Positions 21,142-33,932 of a stretch of DNA of 64,000 nucleotides are shown piece after piece (the first letter of the stretch is position 1; every line of letters starts with the position of its first letter). The stretch is taken from contig NC_064216.1 of NCBI RefSeq assembly GCF_023101765.2, positions 434,001 to 498,000 of the forward strand, read 5' to 3'. Made by a program: the position numbers and the translations under genes. The DNA is from Spodoptera frugiperda (lineage: Eukaryota; Arthropoda; Insecta; Lepidoptera; Noctuidae). Under the pieces are notes generated by a model. That model saw nothing but the letters and a program-made list of their open reading frames with translations. It had not been told where the DNA came from and made no database searches.

Positions 21142-21952
21142 GATAATATTACAAGTACAAACCTACTTAATGGGGATGAAAGAAAAACTGTGTTTAATCA
21201 ATAAGTTTGATTATAATGTCTATTATTTTTAACAAAGAAAACTAGTCGTGTAGACAATGTTTCTTGTAAGTGTAGGAAAATCATCGTAATCAAAGTGTAG
21301 TAATATATATATATAATATAAGTATATATATAAATGGTAAAGTGCATTTGTTTCTTTGTCCTTTCTTCACGTCGCAATGGCAACAGAGCGAGATGACATG
21401 ATTTTTTGTGTGTCGTTAGTTGGCGGGCTGGAAAGTGACATAGGCTACTTTCTGTCTCTTTCTAACTAGGCACGTTCCTAAAAGCGTGGGCGGAAAACTA
21501 GTGCTAAGTTCCTTTTTTTTTCTAAAATATATTAAACATAATATTGTACAACTAAATGATGGATATTTGACTAATTAAATGTTCCCTTTTCGTACTTTGT
21601 CTACATCTATCAAGACTGACACTCAGTTCGATTTGAAACCAAAAGTTTGTTTTAATATTGAATATCAATCCCATAATTTTATACTAATTTTACATTATTT
21701 ATGTCCAATAAATAATGTAATGAAACATACTATGTTATCAAATTATTTCAGTAAAAATAGAATAGTCATTGTCGTTTTGTTTAAATGAGGACTGACATTT
21801 CTACTCACCAGATGGCGTTAATGTAACATAAGGTGATGTGTGTCCAATCACTGTAGCCGCTAAAATTGGAATGTTTAAGGACTGCACATCAGCAAATACT
21901 TTGATTGGACAAGAGACCTCTAGCCACTTTTAGTGATGCGGGTGGTCAAGGT

Positions 21953-22066
21953 AGTCCTCATTGAACAGTTATGATTTATCAACTTGTTTTCTTTCGCTTA
22001 CGTGGCAACGTCGCCCAGTTCCGTTATCGATATGATTCGATTAGTCATAACTGTTCAATGAGGACT
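21953..22066. repeat. Perfect 22-bp inverted repeat, 114 bp overall
   Basis: Positions 21953-21974 (starting AGTCCTCATTGAACAG) are the exact reverse complement of 22045-22066. The 70-bp spacer is not palindromic. The likely explanation is a small MITE or the inverted ends of a decayed element. Confidence 0.7.
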
Positions 22067-22686
22067 TTACACTTGAAAAATAATTGTGTCTATTTTTTTA
22101 TGAAAATTTTTCTTACTGAAATTGAAATAAAGAATACTTTTTCTAGATTTTGTTTGTTTTTTTTTCCCGTCCGTCGAATGGTCGTCGAACGTCGATTCGT
22201 GCCGAAGCATGGCTCTTCCACGCTCAGTAATAGGTAATAATTATTTTTACATCTTTACTTGGAGTTAGGAGTCTAAAAAATAATATTATTATATATCTTG
22301 TTATAGCAGTATATTGGCGCTATGTTGTAATAACTAAAATGGATGTGTTATGTGCATGAGGTTTTCGGAAACCTTATCACCCCAAAGACAAGCAAAACAC
22401 CAGTCACTTTTGTGGTGCTACGGTTGTTTACGACGGTCAATTCTGACCTACAAAAACTATAATTAAACAATATAATTATAATAGAGAAACAAAGAAAAAA
22501 CTGCCTAACAGACTCTAAAATACTATTAACGTATATTGAGATGAAAAAAGGTATACCTAATAATAACTATGACTAAATTATTTACAACTTTAAAAAAAAC
22601 CTAAAATGAAATAAAAACTAACTAGCTAAAAATACTAGATCCCATGTTAATATTTCCAATCAAAATGAAAAACCGAATACGTCAAG

Positions 22687-22732
22687 TGTCATGTCAATGT
22701 CATAATTGTCAAACTCACATTGGCAATTGTCA
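22687..22732 (+). promoter_or_regulatory. TGTCA cluster upstream of URB1
   Basis: Five TGTCA motifs at 22687, 22692, 22698, 22707 and 22728 lie 69-114 bp upstream of the URB1 start codon, all in the sense direction. A CACGTG E-box (22742-22747) sits between the cluster and the start. The promoter role is inferred from position and from similar clusters upstream of other genes here. Confidence 0.45.
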
Positions 22733-22800
22733 AAACATTCTCACGTGTGCGGTGCGGTGTGAATTTTTATAAATATTAATTAAACTGTAAATGCAGCAAC

Positions 22801-25800
22801 ATGGGTAAACGTAAATTCGAAAACGAAAAAGATAAGTCACCTAAAAAACCTAAGAAGGCTGAGTCTGAAAGTATTGAGAATGGAACCGACGAACAACCTC
22901 AAAACGCGGCGGACTCCGATAATAAACATGCATTTACTTCCAAAAAAGACGGTTTTGATGTGAAATATTTTCGTAAAGAACTATCAGCAAAGCAAGGCCA
23001 GACTATGGGTAAGCGTAAACATTTATTTTAATTTGAATAACTGCATGTTATGTGCACATTTAATCACAGTAAACATAGTGCATGCCGTTTGCACAATAAT
23101 AAATGTTTTAGAGTAAATTTTGTGAGATATGTTATATTGAGTAAACGCAAATTATTAATCATTTTGTTTTATATTTCCAGCTCTAACACAATTCCTACAA
23201 GTGTGTCTAAACCCTGACAGTCCTGCTGACTACCTGTTGGAATACCTTAAGTGTGGCGGCAACTCTCACGAAATACTGCGACAGATCACTGCAGACAACA
23301 AGAAAAACCTCACTCTAGCCACCCCAGCATTTCACATCTTCCATCTTATCATTGTGAAGGTACAGTCTTCCCTCCCTCACATGATATCTATCACAGAGGA
23401 GGCGTGTCGCTACTTCCTGAACACATTCATGTCTACTATAGAGATTATGATCAGCGAGAGCTCTGGTCCTCGACACAGGAAAGTGGTTCTTAAACTACTG
23501 ACATCAATGGTCACACTAAATTCAGATTTAGGGGTTGAAGTACTCAACCAGGCCCCATTGACTCCAAAACACTTGCAGCATGTGGTTGAGAAGCCCAACT
23601 TCAAAGAAAAGGATAATGTGAGGACAACATTTGTTCACTTCATGACTTCATTCCTGATTGAAGGCCACTTGCCCCTGATAAAAGCTCTCCTGGAGAAGCA
23701 AGGCTTGCTGGCTCTTGTCATACCCGGTTTGATTAATGACGAACCAGAGGCTGTGTTGATATTTTTAAACATTTTGAAAAAGAATGTTGTAGACAATGCA
23801 TTGATATCAAAAAGTCTCAAGTTGAAAACATTCAGTCATCAAGTGCTACACAATCTCTTCAAAGTATTTTCATGGAAAGGTCCTCCAGAATTAAGTCAAG
23901 AAGTGAGGAATGAGCTCCGTCCAGATATAATGAACCTACTTAGTGACATACTACTTACTTTATTTACTTCGCACAAAACGGGTCTCTACTTCATTGACTA
24001 TTCCCTAGGTACAGTTGATGCTAACAAAAATCAGAATCTATATAAAGCTCTGCTGACTCTGAAGAGGCCGTGGGAGAATGAGAGTGAATGTGAGGTGATC
24101 TTAAATATAATGTACAAATGCCCTGACCTACACCGAGCTCTGTGCAGCGTACTAGAACAAAGCTTTGAGCCTCAACATTCTCCAATATGGGAAAGAACTA
24201 CAGATTTCACAATCAAGCTGCTAAACAAATTGAGACCAGAAGACATGGTGTCTAGAATGACTCACCTGAATCCTGTACAGATTGCCAATTTTGTCAGATT
24301 CGTAACATTACCAGTACCATTACTGAAGTACATCAATGTCAGTCTAGGGAAAGACCAGACAGTGTCCCTTTACTGTGTCAAAGTTCTTGTCAAGATGCTG
24401 CAATGTCTGAAGAGGTATTTACAGATATTGGAGAGCAAAGAAACAGCACAGACAGCTGATTTAAAAAATAAGTTGGAGTATTTTATTCCTAAACATTTAC
24501 CAACACCTGCTAGCATAGTAATGTTAATAGACAATGTCACATCTGCCAAAACAGCAGAAGTAGAGAATACTAAGGACTATAGACTTCCTAAAATAAGTGA
24601 TACAGATGCTCTGATATCTCTAGTTGATCTCCTGCTACTGTACAATGACATCCACCCAGCATATTTTGAAACCTTGGAAGATAGTATAGATATGAAGAAA
24701 ATATTAGATTTTTCTAAAACACTTGAAACTGGTCATGTTGCATTGTTGAAATTTAAAATTGTATCTCTATGGTTAACATTAGATAGTTCTGCAATATCTT
24801 TGAAGAATCCAATGTTTAAGGAACTTTTCTTAATAATGTTGGATGTGTATATGAGTGAAGAAGATGACACCTGGATTGAAGCTAAGGACACTTTACGAAT
24901 TTATTTCAAAAATACGGCGATCTTTGAAGGGGATGAAGACGAAATACATTTGATATTGTACACACTGAGGAATGCTAGAGTCAACCCATCCTCTCTGATT
25001 AGTGACATTGTAGAATACATTCTAGAAAACATTACAGATTTGACTGAATATGTGAGGAATCAGTTGGTGCATTTTGAAATATCTTCGGAAAATACTGAGG
25101 ACAGTCTGAAGAAGCTGTTTAATGATCTAATGGAGAACAAAGCCACTGAAGATAATGTGTTTCTAGAAAGTAGAATGCCTTCACCTTTTATTGTGGGCTG
25201 CATGCAGTACTTACAGTCAAACAAGGATGCTAAGAAGAGTCTAAAACATTTTCTATCTCTTTACATCGTTAACTTACTTCACTGCAATTACTCGCCTGAG
25301 TTAACTGAAGTATTAATTGGAGATTGTAAATTAGATGCTCGGAATTACGTCGCGAGCTGGATAGGGCAACCCGTGGCTATCTCAGACACGATCGTGGGTC
25401 AGGACAATGTTCTGAAAACAATATCAAGTTCCATAGTCGATAGTGAAGAAGTTTCTTTAAAAGATGTGTTCCCATTTTTGGAAGAGGTTACAGAAGATGG
25501 TGATTTTGTGATCAACGATGTTCATTATAAATTGGTCACTTCAAAAGTAGTGGACGATTCGGAAATGTTGATGTGGGCAAAGTATTTGATATTCTGCATT
25601 GTGAGACTTACTAACATTGGACAGTTGAATGAAGAACAGCAGAAACGGATAACTGACTACTTTCAATGCATTATCGAAATTGGGAAAAAGCACCTCTGTA
25701 TTGATGTATGTCGGACGATAATACTGACTTTATTTAAAAACCCACAATTCCTGAAGATATACAAACCTCTCAACGTTGGAAAAGAGTCATCAAATTTACA

Positions 25801-28800
25801 TGCAACCGAATTTCTGCTACAAGTCCTAACACATAACTTAGATATTGTAAATAATTTAAATAACAAACATAAACTTCTAAATACCTATCAACAGAAAAAC
25901 TATAATGAGATCACTAAGGCCTTCATCAAGATCAATAAAAGGAAGAATGCAGACAGCCAGTACACCACACGCGTATTAGAAAAAGTAGGATTATCTCATG
26001 ATGATGACATCAAATTGTTTAACCTTATATTCGGCGTCGATACAGACGCTTGTTTGAGAGATGACAAGGAACCCAGTCTGGTTCTAGAGCTATTGAGATA
26101 TTTGATAGAAAAATATTCTGAAACAATTAGTTTGGAGTTACAACCAAATATTTTGAAGAAGACAATCTCGCTGTACACCAATTTACTATCGAACAAAGAA
26201 TTAAATCCTAATCTAACAAGCTTAGAGAACGCATTAACGAAATATTTCGAAAACAAACCGCACCAAGCGTTGCGGGTGTCAGAAGATGATTTCAAACAGT
26301 TTTTCTACTTTAACAACTTAAGAAAGTCTACTGCGACCCTTGCAGCAGTACTGTTGAAGTTTAACGTCAAGTTCTGCAATGTCTTTAAAGGCGAAATCGT
26401 CCGTCCCGAGATATTATCCCAAAGAGAACTAACGCTACCTCTAGGCTCCGCAGTAATCAACCACAACCAATTCTTGCTCGATAACAAAGACTTTTTAGCG
26501 ACTATATACAATGAATATAAATCGAATATTATTAAAATGGTAGAAAAACCCCACAAGGCCGGTCAAATTTACGTAGCGTGTTGGCAATTTATCAGGAAGT
26601 TGGTAATCGAGTGTATGGACGTCCAAGACTGTTTGAAGTTATTCAATAAAACCCATAAATTTGAAACCGTAGAATGCAGTCATGTTCAAATATTGCAAAA
26701 TGTATTTTTGAAGATCTGTGAAAATATTGCTAAGAAGGAGCATCTCCTAAACTATCTCTCGTGTATGTTAAATCTTGCAACTATGGCTTTAAAAGAAAAT
26801 AAGATAGATGCTTTGAATGAAATTATTACTGCCGTCCATAGCATTGTCCAAATTTGTGGTATTGTAGAGGGATTAGATATTGCACAAAAGGATGATTTCA
26901 AGAAAATGACCGAGAGCGCTGTATGGCAGAACTTCTGTAAGGCAACGTTAAAAGATTCTTTAAAAATCAAAACCATTGATCAAGGTTACACGATCGGACC
27001 GAAACTTCTGGCTTTACTCACAGAATTGGTGAAACTTTTATACCCGGACAACCACGATGATATAACGACGCTATTTGACATGGTGACATCACATTCGGAA
27101 TTCCTAAATGTCATGCTCAGTCTGTACAGCTCCGACATCAAATCTAGGTTGATAGAGTTCTTATACACGTTGATACTAAAGAACAAATCTGTCATGAAGA
27201 CACAGCACATACCTGTTTACCTGAGCGCATACCACGCGACGAGAAGTCCGTGCGACAGGCTAATTGTAGCCATTCTACATTTCTATGAAACGAACGGTCA
27301 GCCGGTCAACGAATACAAACCTTACGTGTGGGGTGACTCCGCTGCTAACTACTACGCTGTCAGGAAGAACAGATCATCCTCACTATGGTCCCACCCCACG
27401 CCCAATCAAGTTCTCAATCTATTTGACAAAGAGGTAATTGAAAGAACAGTTAGAAACTTTCCAGTGTCACAGAAATTTGAGTACCATTACGAATTAAAGG
27501 CAAATATTGGCGTGGCGCGTGAAGTAACAGATTCAGTAAGGTCGGTGTTAAACGAGATGATGGAAGATGGAGCATTGAAGCCGTATGTTACTAAAGACGG
27601 TGAGGGTGCTGTGAGGAATTTGGTTGTTAAAGGGAAGTACGAAGGAATAATGTCTCAGTATGTTGGAGGAGATCTGTTGCACTCCTCAAATGTAGATCAG
27701 GATGAAGGTATTTACGACCCTATGTTCGTGTTCCCCCTGCTGAGCCACCTGCTGGCGCCGGGCTCGGTGGCGTCCTGCTTCAAGATGTTGCGCAGCGGGC
27801 TGCTGTCAGTGCCGGTGATGGCGCTCAGCTCACACTGCCCCATGATGAGAGCGGTCGCGTACCACGTACTCCATCGCTTCTGTATGCTGCTGGAAACTGA
27901 AACGTAAGTTCTAACAACTTATAATAAAGTAATTACTTTCTTTCTTTTACACTACATTTTATACTTGATTTGATTTGAATATGTAAACATTTTATAATAA
28001 GTATTTCGTTTAAAACCTTCGTATTATTCTATTTCAGACGACACAAAAATGACAAGCTGTTCCTGACGGACTTCATAAGCACTTTGCGTCGCAGTCTCAC
28101 CTCTGCCATCACCAGCTCCGAGCCGTTCGAAGGTCAGGACTTGAAGAACCCGAAGCTGCCGGCCATTGACGCCCTGTACCTCGCTCGAGCTCTCATGGTG
28201 TCTACGGCGCCATTCGACCCCCTGTACAAACCTGTCAACAACTTCCTAATAGCCAAAAACTTTGTAGATTGTACCTTGGTACCTGATTTCCTCAGTCTCT
28301 TCCACGATAGTGACGTGGAAGCTATTGAACGAAGGCTCTGGATACTAGAAATCATTAGAGATGGAACTAAGACCATGACAGACATAGACGTCGTGTTCAA
28401 GACAATGTGCCTCAAAATGATCATGGATTTCTATTCCTCGGTTTTAAGTGATAAGAAGGTGAAGGAAACAATTCTGGGAGCATTGAGTTCGGTAGTGGCA
28501 GTGCCTAGAGCTTTCGAGATATTGGTCGAGGGGCATGGTCTGCTGTCGTGGCTACATTCAGTGGTGCGGCAGACGAGCGAGAAGACGTTAATCAAAGGAA
28601 TATTTAGGTTAATCAACAACATGATGTACAGCATGAATATTGCTGCTCTCTCCAGAAACATAGCAGCTAAGAATGGGAAGGTGAATGAGTTCATAGAGCT
28701 GAGAACTAACAAGGACGTGGAACAAGAGATACTAGTGATACATTACGATTTACTGAAACATTTAGATGATTTAGAAGTTGAAGATGCCGCGTACTACGTG

Positions 28801-29055
28801 AGGATATGCAGACTTATGTCGAAGCGGAGCATTAAGAGTTTATCAAAGAAACAAATGTTAAGTTTGGTGAATAAAGTAGGCGTGTGGTTTAAGGATAATA
28901 AGGTTCAAGAGGTTACTCGGTTGCTATCAAAGGCCTTGCTGGCCAGTGATGCGCTTGTGTTGAAAAGTCAGAATATGACGGTGAACTTGGAATGTGAATA
29001 TAAAACTATTTTAGTGAATGCGTTGACAGAAGTGGTACAGACGTATGTACTGTAA
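22801..29055 (+). CDS. URB1: Nucleolar pre-ribosomal-associated protein 1 (URB1/NPA1), 3 coding exons
   Basis: URB1 is a large nucleolar scaffold needed for early steps of 60S ribosomal subunit maturation. The coding exons are 22801-23008, 23181-27903 and 28038-29055, giving 1982 residues; human URB1 is about 2270 and yeast Urb1 about 1760. The N-terminus is a lysine-rich nuclear/nucleolar tail (MGKRKFENEKDKSPKKPKK). Residues from about 55 (KYFRKELS, ALTQFLQVCLNPDSPADYL) begin the Npa1 helical-repeat region, and the C-terminal quarter (QYVGGDLLHSSNV, DPMFVFPLLSHLL) fits the conserved URB1 C-terminal domain. Most of the protein is one 4.7-kb exon. Splice junctions were set by frame: GAAAC|GTAAGT joins ATTTCAG|ACGACAC. 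AATAAA at 29082-29087 follows the stop. Confidence 0.93.
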
Positions 29056-30300
29056 GGGAAGAATATAATTATACTTGTTATAATAAATATTACAAATAAA
29101 ATTGAAATTAATTGTATTATTGTAACGCATCCTTATAACTTAACGAATAAAAAATATAACAAATGCAAATTCGACTGTCGGGCACGCGTTGGATTCTCTT
29201 GGTATTTGATTATTTGCGATGATTAAAACTTCAAATATGTTACTAATCATGTGTTCCTAGTGTTTAATTTTCACTAATAAATCGCTACAAACACATGTAT
29301 CCATGTTACGCTTGCGTGTCATGATATTAATGAGTGTCATTTGACACCATGCACATAACACACGGAAGCGTCGCGTGCGCAGCCTAACACATCACACGTG
29401 TTATCTATGATCATTGATTAATGATGCCGACTGCCATACTTCGTGACTTATGCCTGACTCCACACTGATTTACTCGACACATTTCTTAAGAATTGGTGTC
29501 TGGTATTTAATTTCTCCACTAATTATAGTGAGTTTAGATGTTATCAGAATTTTCCCGTTTTGTCGCGATACTTACCTATCAGTAGATCATAAATTTTATA
29601 AATTAGAACCTATCTCTTCTATGCCACTATAAACAGAATAACTCACACCTTACAGCCTCCCCTTTCTTCAATAATATGATGAGATTGGCAGACGTAGGAT
29701 AGGTGAAAAAGGCAAGCATATAATTATAACATTACAGTGGAAGCCATCGACTTTGTAACAGTAGAAAACGGTCTAATTTCCATGACAGACAATAACAAAA
29801 CTCCAATAATTTGCACCAAGGTCATGTCATATCGTTGAGACTAAAAAAACTATTTTCGCTGTCCAGAAATGATGGATGAGCTGTCTTCAAACTTGCAAAC
29901 GAGTCGGCAGGTAATCAATATACAGCCGTCGTGTAATAAGTTCTCCAATTAACAGGTGCTCGAGATAAATGCTCGTGTAATCTATCTTGTGTTATCGGTG
30001 GTTGCGGTGATTTTCTTGTCCGCTCCGCGGCCGACACTTGTATGCGAGCGGCCCGCAATGAGACAAGTTGATTCTGTATACGCGGTACCGGACAACGACG
30101 TCTAATTATAATTGTATTTAAATATCTTGCCGCGTTATTTATGGGCCGGCTACTTTGTTTATTTTATGTATCGTCGCGCCTTTTCATCCCCGAAGGAAGA
30201 ATTTACACCCCTACCTACCCGTACCTACCTAACCTACCGGTAGGGGTGTAAATTAGGTACGGCACGTAATACCACTGTACAATGGACACCCACTTTTCAG
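29056..30300. other. URB1 3' end and spacer with a GC-richer block
   Basis: No gene is supported. At about 29940-30180 a more GC-rich stretch contains Caudal/Hox-like TTTATGG and TAATTATAATT sites and looks unlike the nearby AT-rich DNA. A short palindrome, TAACCTACCGGTAGG, occurs at about 30228-30242. Confidence 0.4.
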
Positions 30301-30403
30301 CATTTGTCTTATAAGTCCCATGTAATTGGGGAGAAATTTTCGAAAAACCCAAAAACCCCAGTAATAATACTTTGTCCGACCCGGGAATCGCATCTGGGGC
30401 CCT

Positions 30404-30785
30404 TTGCGTGGTTGTACTTGCGACCGACTCTACCAACGAGGCAGTACACCGAAACAACTGCTGAGCCTGTACCAAGCGCAGGTTCGGTCATGTATGGAGT
30501 ACTGTTCTCACCTTTGGGACGGCTCGGCCAAATACCAGCTGGATGCGCTCGAACACATTGAAAGGCGTGCCAAGAGGCTCATCAATGACGATGCGCTTGT
30601 GGATTAAGCCTTGAACACAGGCGCAAAAGCATTGTCCAGCGGACATTTCGGAGAGTGTGCGGGTGAATCTAAATCATTCTCAGATCCCCTTGAACACACA
30701 CAAAAAATCTCATCAAAATCGGTCCAGTCGTTTAAGAGAAGTTCAGTGACATACACACTTACAGAAGAATTATATATATAAAGAT
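30404..30785 (+). mobile_element. LINE reverse-transcriptase fragment joined to an RTE-type tail
   Basis: Positions 30425-30606 encode YQAQVRSCMEYCSHLWDGSA and QLDALEHIERRAKRLI, the region just upstream of the LINE fragment at 15770-16230; the last part overlaps that copy on the opposite strand. From about 30640 the sequence alternates with an RTE-type 3' tail also found at 33785-33930, through TTCAGTGACATACACAC and AGAAGAATTATATATATA. The upstream bases 30300-30400 look like a further repeat. Confidence 0.75.
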
Positions 30786-32546
30786 TTTCAGTGGTGGAAT
30801 GTACGTAGGTACGTACCTCCTACTCATATTTTAAATTATTCTATTTTATGTTTATAAAATTATTTTCGTAGGTAAAGCCTATTTTAAATTCTTCTTCCTG
30901 TTGAAACGATAGTGTTATTTTTTATCTAAATCTATTTGGCAGCTCAACGCAGATTTGTGATTAAAATGAGGTCGGCTACCCAGCCTGACGACCTTGTCTG
31001 AATTCTATAGAGTACAGGCAGAGAGGTACCTACTAGGTACATACTCATGTATGTACATTCAATCGCCATCAAAAAACGAACGAATATCTCGTCATCTAAT
31101 TAGGATCACAATGCATTATTCAGGTAGCGTGCACATACAGAGTGTGTCAAGTTTTAAAGATAAGGTTTCTTTGCCTGTAAAATTTAATGAAAAGTTTAGT
31201 GCCCTAAGCTACCTATTCTTTACTTTACCTAGGTTTGGTAGGAATGTACCTAAGTAGGTAAGGACCATTATGGAGGCTGTTATTGTTATGCATGGGATTT
31301 AATCAGATCCCACAAGCTAATTTGAAAAAAGAGGAGGTAGATAGGTAATCCACCTTCCAATAAAGTGATAATGTAAGTAACTAGGTATTATTAAGATGTA
31401 CCCAAAAGTAAGTACTATGGGCCGCTAATTTTTTAAGATCGTACTGTATCTTCTATTCTGCGACATTGTCGATCCACATTCAAGCTGTTCCCACGGCGCC
31501 GACGCCGCTTCCAATTTTTGCATTTAATGAACCGGTACATACCTATATGTTGGTTTTCGACAATTTTAGGCGTGTCTGTGTCATACAGATCAACACGTTT
31601 TATTGAAAAATTCGTGGCTGGTGTATGGCAATAGGCTCGGCCCTTTCATGGATAGAGATGAAAGATTGCCCTTTCGTGAGAAATTATGGATAAACTATAT
31701 TACACTGGTAAGTGGTACCCCATGTATTTTAACTAAAAACTTAGTAGTCATCAAGTGAAGTCCCTATGTTCCAACCCAGGTAGATAGCGGTTCTGAAAGA
31801 ATCTATAAGTCGCACTACACACCTACAGCATTCATCAGATTATAATATAAGCGTGGGATTCAATGTTTGGTTTATAATCAAACTGTATCACTACTTAACC
31901 TATTATACCACGTCGATTTAATAAAGAGGCGAGCATTGCCCAACCCTCCATCGACAAATCTGGGCTGATCCGAGAATTAGGGGCATTTTTAACACCGACT
32001 CAACCTGTTTAGTTGGTCTGTTTGACCGCCTGTCGGATTAGTATCACTTGTCGCAATGTCAGGTTGAAATGATCTAAGATTGGAATAAACTGGATACGTA
32101 CTTGATTACTTACATCTCCGAGTGTGAATTATTATGGCAGTTACTGTGGGCAAACTCAAAAAAACCAGCTCTTGGAATATAATTATTTATAGAGACGAAT
32201 GGCACTAGTCAGGAAACAGTTCCTACTTATTCAATTAATATTGTGCTAAGAATATTTTTATTCCGGTATTGCAAATTGCAACATATTCAAAGCTGATTCG
32301 CTACTCAGCACTCATTAGTTCCTTTGTGCATCAGATGGACGGCGGCGTCCATTTTCCAAGATGGCAGCCCTCTTATTTCGCCGCCGATACCCATGTTAAC
32401 GTCGGACGCACAATATCTTGCTGATCTTGCAATTCTTTTATTTATACCAATAAGAAGAATAAAGATATAACTGTCGGTATCTTTTGTCCAGCTTTGTGGT
32501 GGAGCTATTATTTTGTGCTTTGGTTCTTATAACGTAGTACACTAAG
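30786..32546. other. Spacer without a recognised gene
   Basis: This is AT-rich with scattered TAGGTA-rich stretches and one GC-richer block at about 32330-32415. Several pieces, for example 31560-31690, resemble dispersed lepidopteran repeats, but no family or boundary could be fixed. Confidence 0.35.
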
Positions 32547-32980
32547 TGCCGTACTCATAGTTAACCTTTTGAACGCCAGAGCAAAAACGCATGAACTTGC
32601 CCTCAACGCCAGGCCACAAATTCACCGCAAATACCTACGAAAAAAATAGGGATTCCAAAACTTCATCGATAATCAATTTTATTTTCATTTTCGTCAGGGT
32701 CACAAATACGTGACAAGCGAAAACTGTCCCCTAGCGCCAACGACACAAATATGTGACAAAAACACGAAATAAACTATTTAACCAGGTACCGAAATTTAAA
32801 TGAAACTTAAATAATTAAGCAGTAGGTAACATAGCATAATTATTAAGAGAATGACATTATAAATCTATATACCTACCAAAGTTGTGCACTAAGTATATAC
32901 CTAATTATTTAAACTCGTCATATTAAAATGAGTCGTCTTTATATGAGTACATATAAACTTACATCATACCTACTTGTATC

Positions 32981-33397
32981 TATACAATGTGATAGGCGTG
33001 GGACTTCTAACCCGTTAAGGCTGAGTACTACATCTAATTTTATCGACAAAAAAAATAATATGGGGTGTTGAACCCCTAATTGAAAATATAGGAAAATAGT
33101 GATTTTTTCGGTAAGAATAATTCACAAATTATTTTTTTTCTCACCAAAACATTATCAAACATATGAAAAAAGTAATGAATTAGTTAGCCAAGGTTATTAG
33201 CTACCGTTTGTCGTCTTTTTTTTGTTTCTACGACGCATACAACCTTTGATATCAAAAAAAGTAAAAAAATTATTAAAATGGCCATAATTTTTAGGGGGAG
33301 GGGATTCGACCCCTTCGACCCAGGACTTTTGTCGTTAAAATTGGATGTAGTATTCAGCCTTAACGGGTTAGAAGTCTCGCCCCTATCACATTGTATA
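32981..33397. mobile_element. 417-bp MITE with about 65-bp inverted ends, nested
   Basis: The ends read TATACAATGTGATAGG and, inverted, CCTATCACATTGTATA. The similarity continues inward through CTTCTAACCCGTTAAGGCTG and CTACATC for about 65 bp with few mismatches. The interior has two AT-rich runs and no frame. It lies inside the piggyBac-like element. Confidence 0.8.
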
Positions 33398-33664
33398 TTT
33401 ACCCTAGACTGTACTCGTACTTACTATTAAAACATCTGACATTAAATTAGAATTAACTTACTCGCCATTTTTGCAATTATAATGTAGGTACTCGATAAAA
33501 TATTTTTTGCAACTTCCCCGCATTTAAAAACACGGCATGCGCTTACGACGTCACGAGTCCGACATCTATACATGTCAATGGCGCAGAAGGGATTGCATAT
33601 CGGTAGTATGCTAGGGATGCGCATGATTGGCGAAAAGGGAATGTCGATAATATTGAAAATATAG

Positions 33665-33932
33665 TAAACTAGCGGACCCGACAGACGTTGTCCTGTCTAC
33701 ACGTCTTTAATTTGAACATTTGTCGGATCCAATGTAAAACATTCCAAAATCAACAACTACAAATAAATTAAAAATTAATTAAAAAAAACATTGTCCAGCG
33801 GACAAAATTGTGAATGTAAACCATTCTCAGATCCCCTTGAACACACACAAAAAATCATCAAAATCAATCCAGTCATTTAAGAGAAGTTCAGTGACATACA
33901 CACGTACAGAAGAATTATATATATAGGTAAAG
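33665..33932 (+). mobile_element. RTE-type LINE remnant, nested
   Basis: It starts ACTAGCGGACCCGACAGACG and ends with GAAGTTCAGTGACATACACA and GAAGAATTATATATATAGG. This is the head and tail of an RTE-type element with nearly all the middle missing. The tail matches 30640-30785. Confidence 0.65.

Larger units (their letters stand above)
21142..22740. other. Spacer between STING2 and URB1
   Basis: No gene is supported. It includes a TA-rich microsatellite at about 21302-21335 and a perfect 22-bp inverted repeat with a 70-bp spacer (21953-21974 with 22045-22066). The small open frames look random. Confidence 0.5.
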
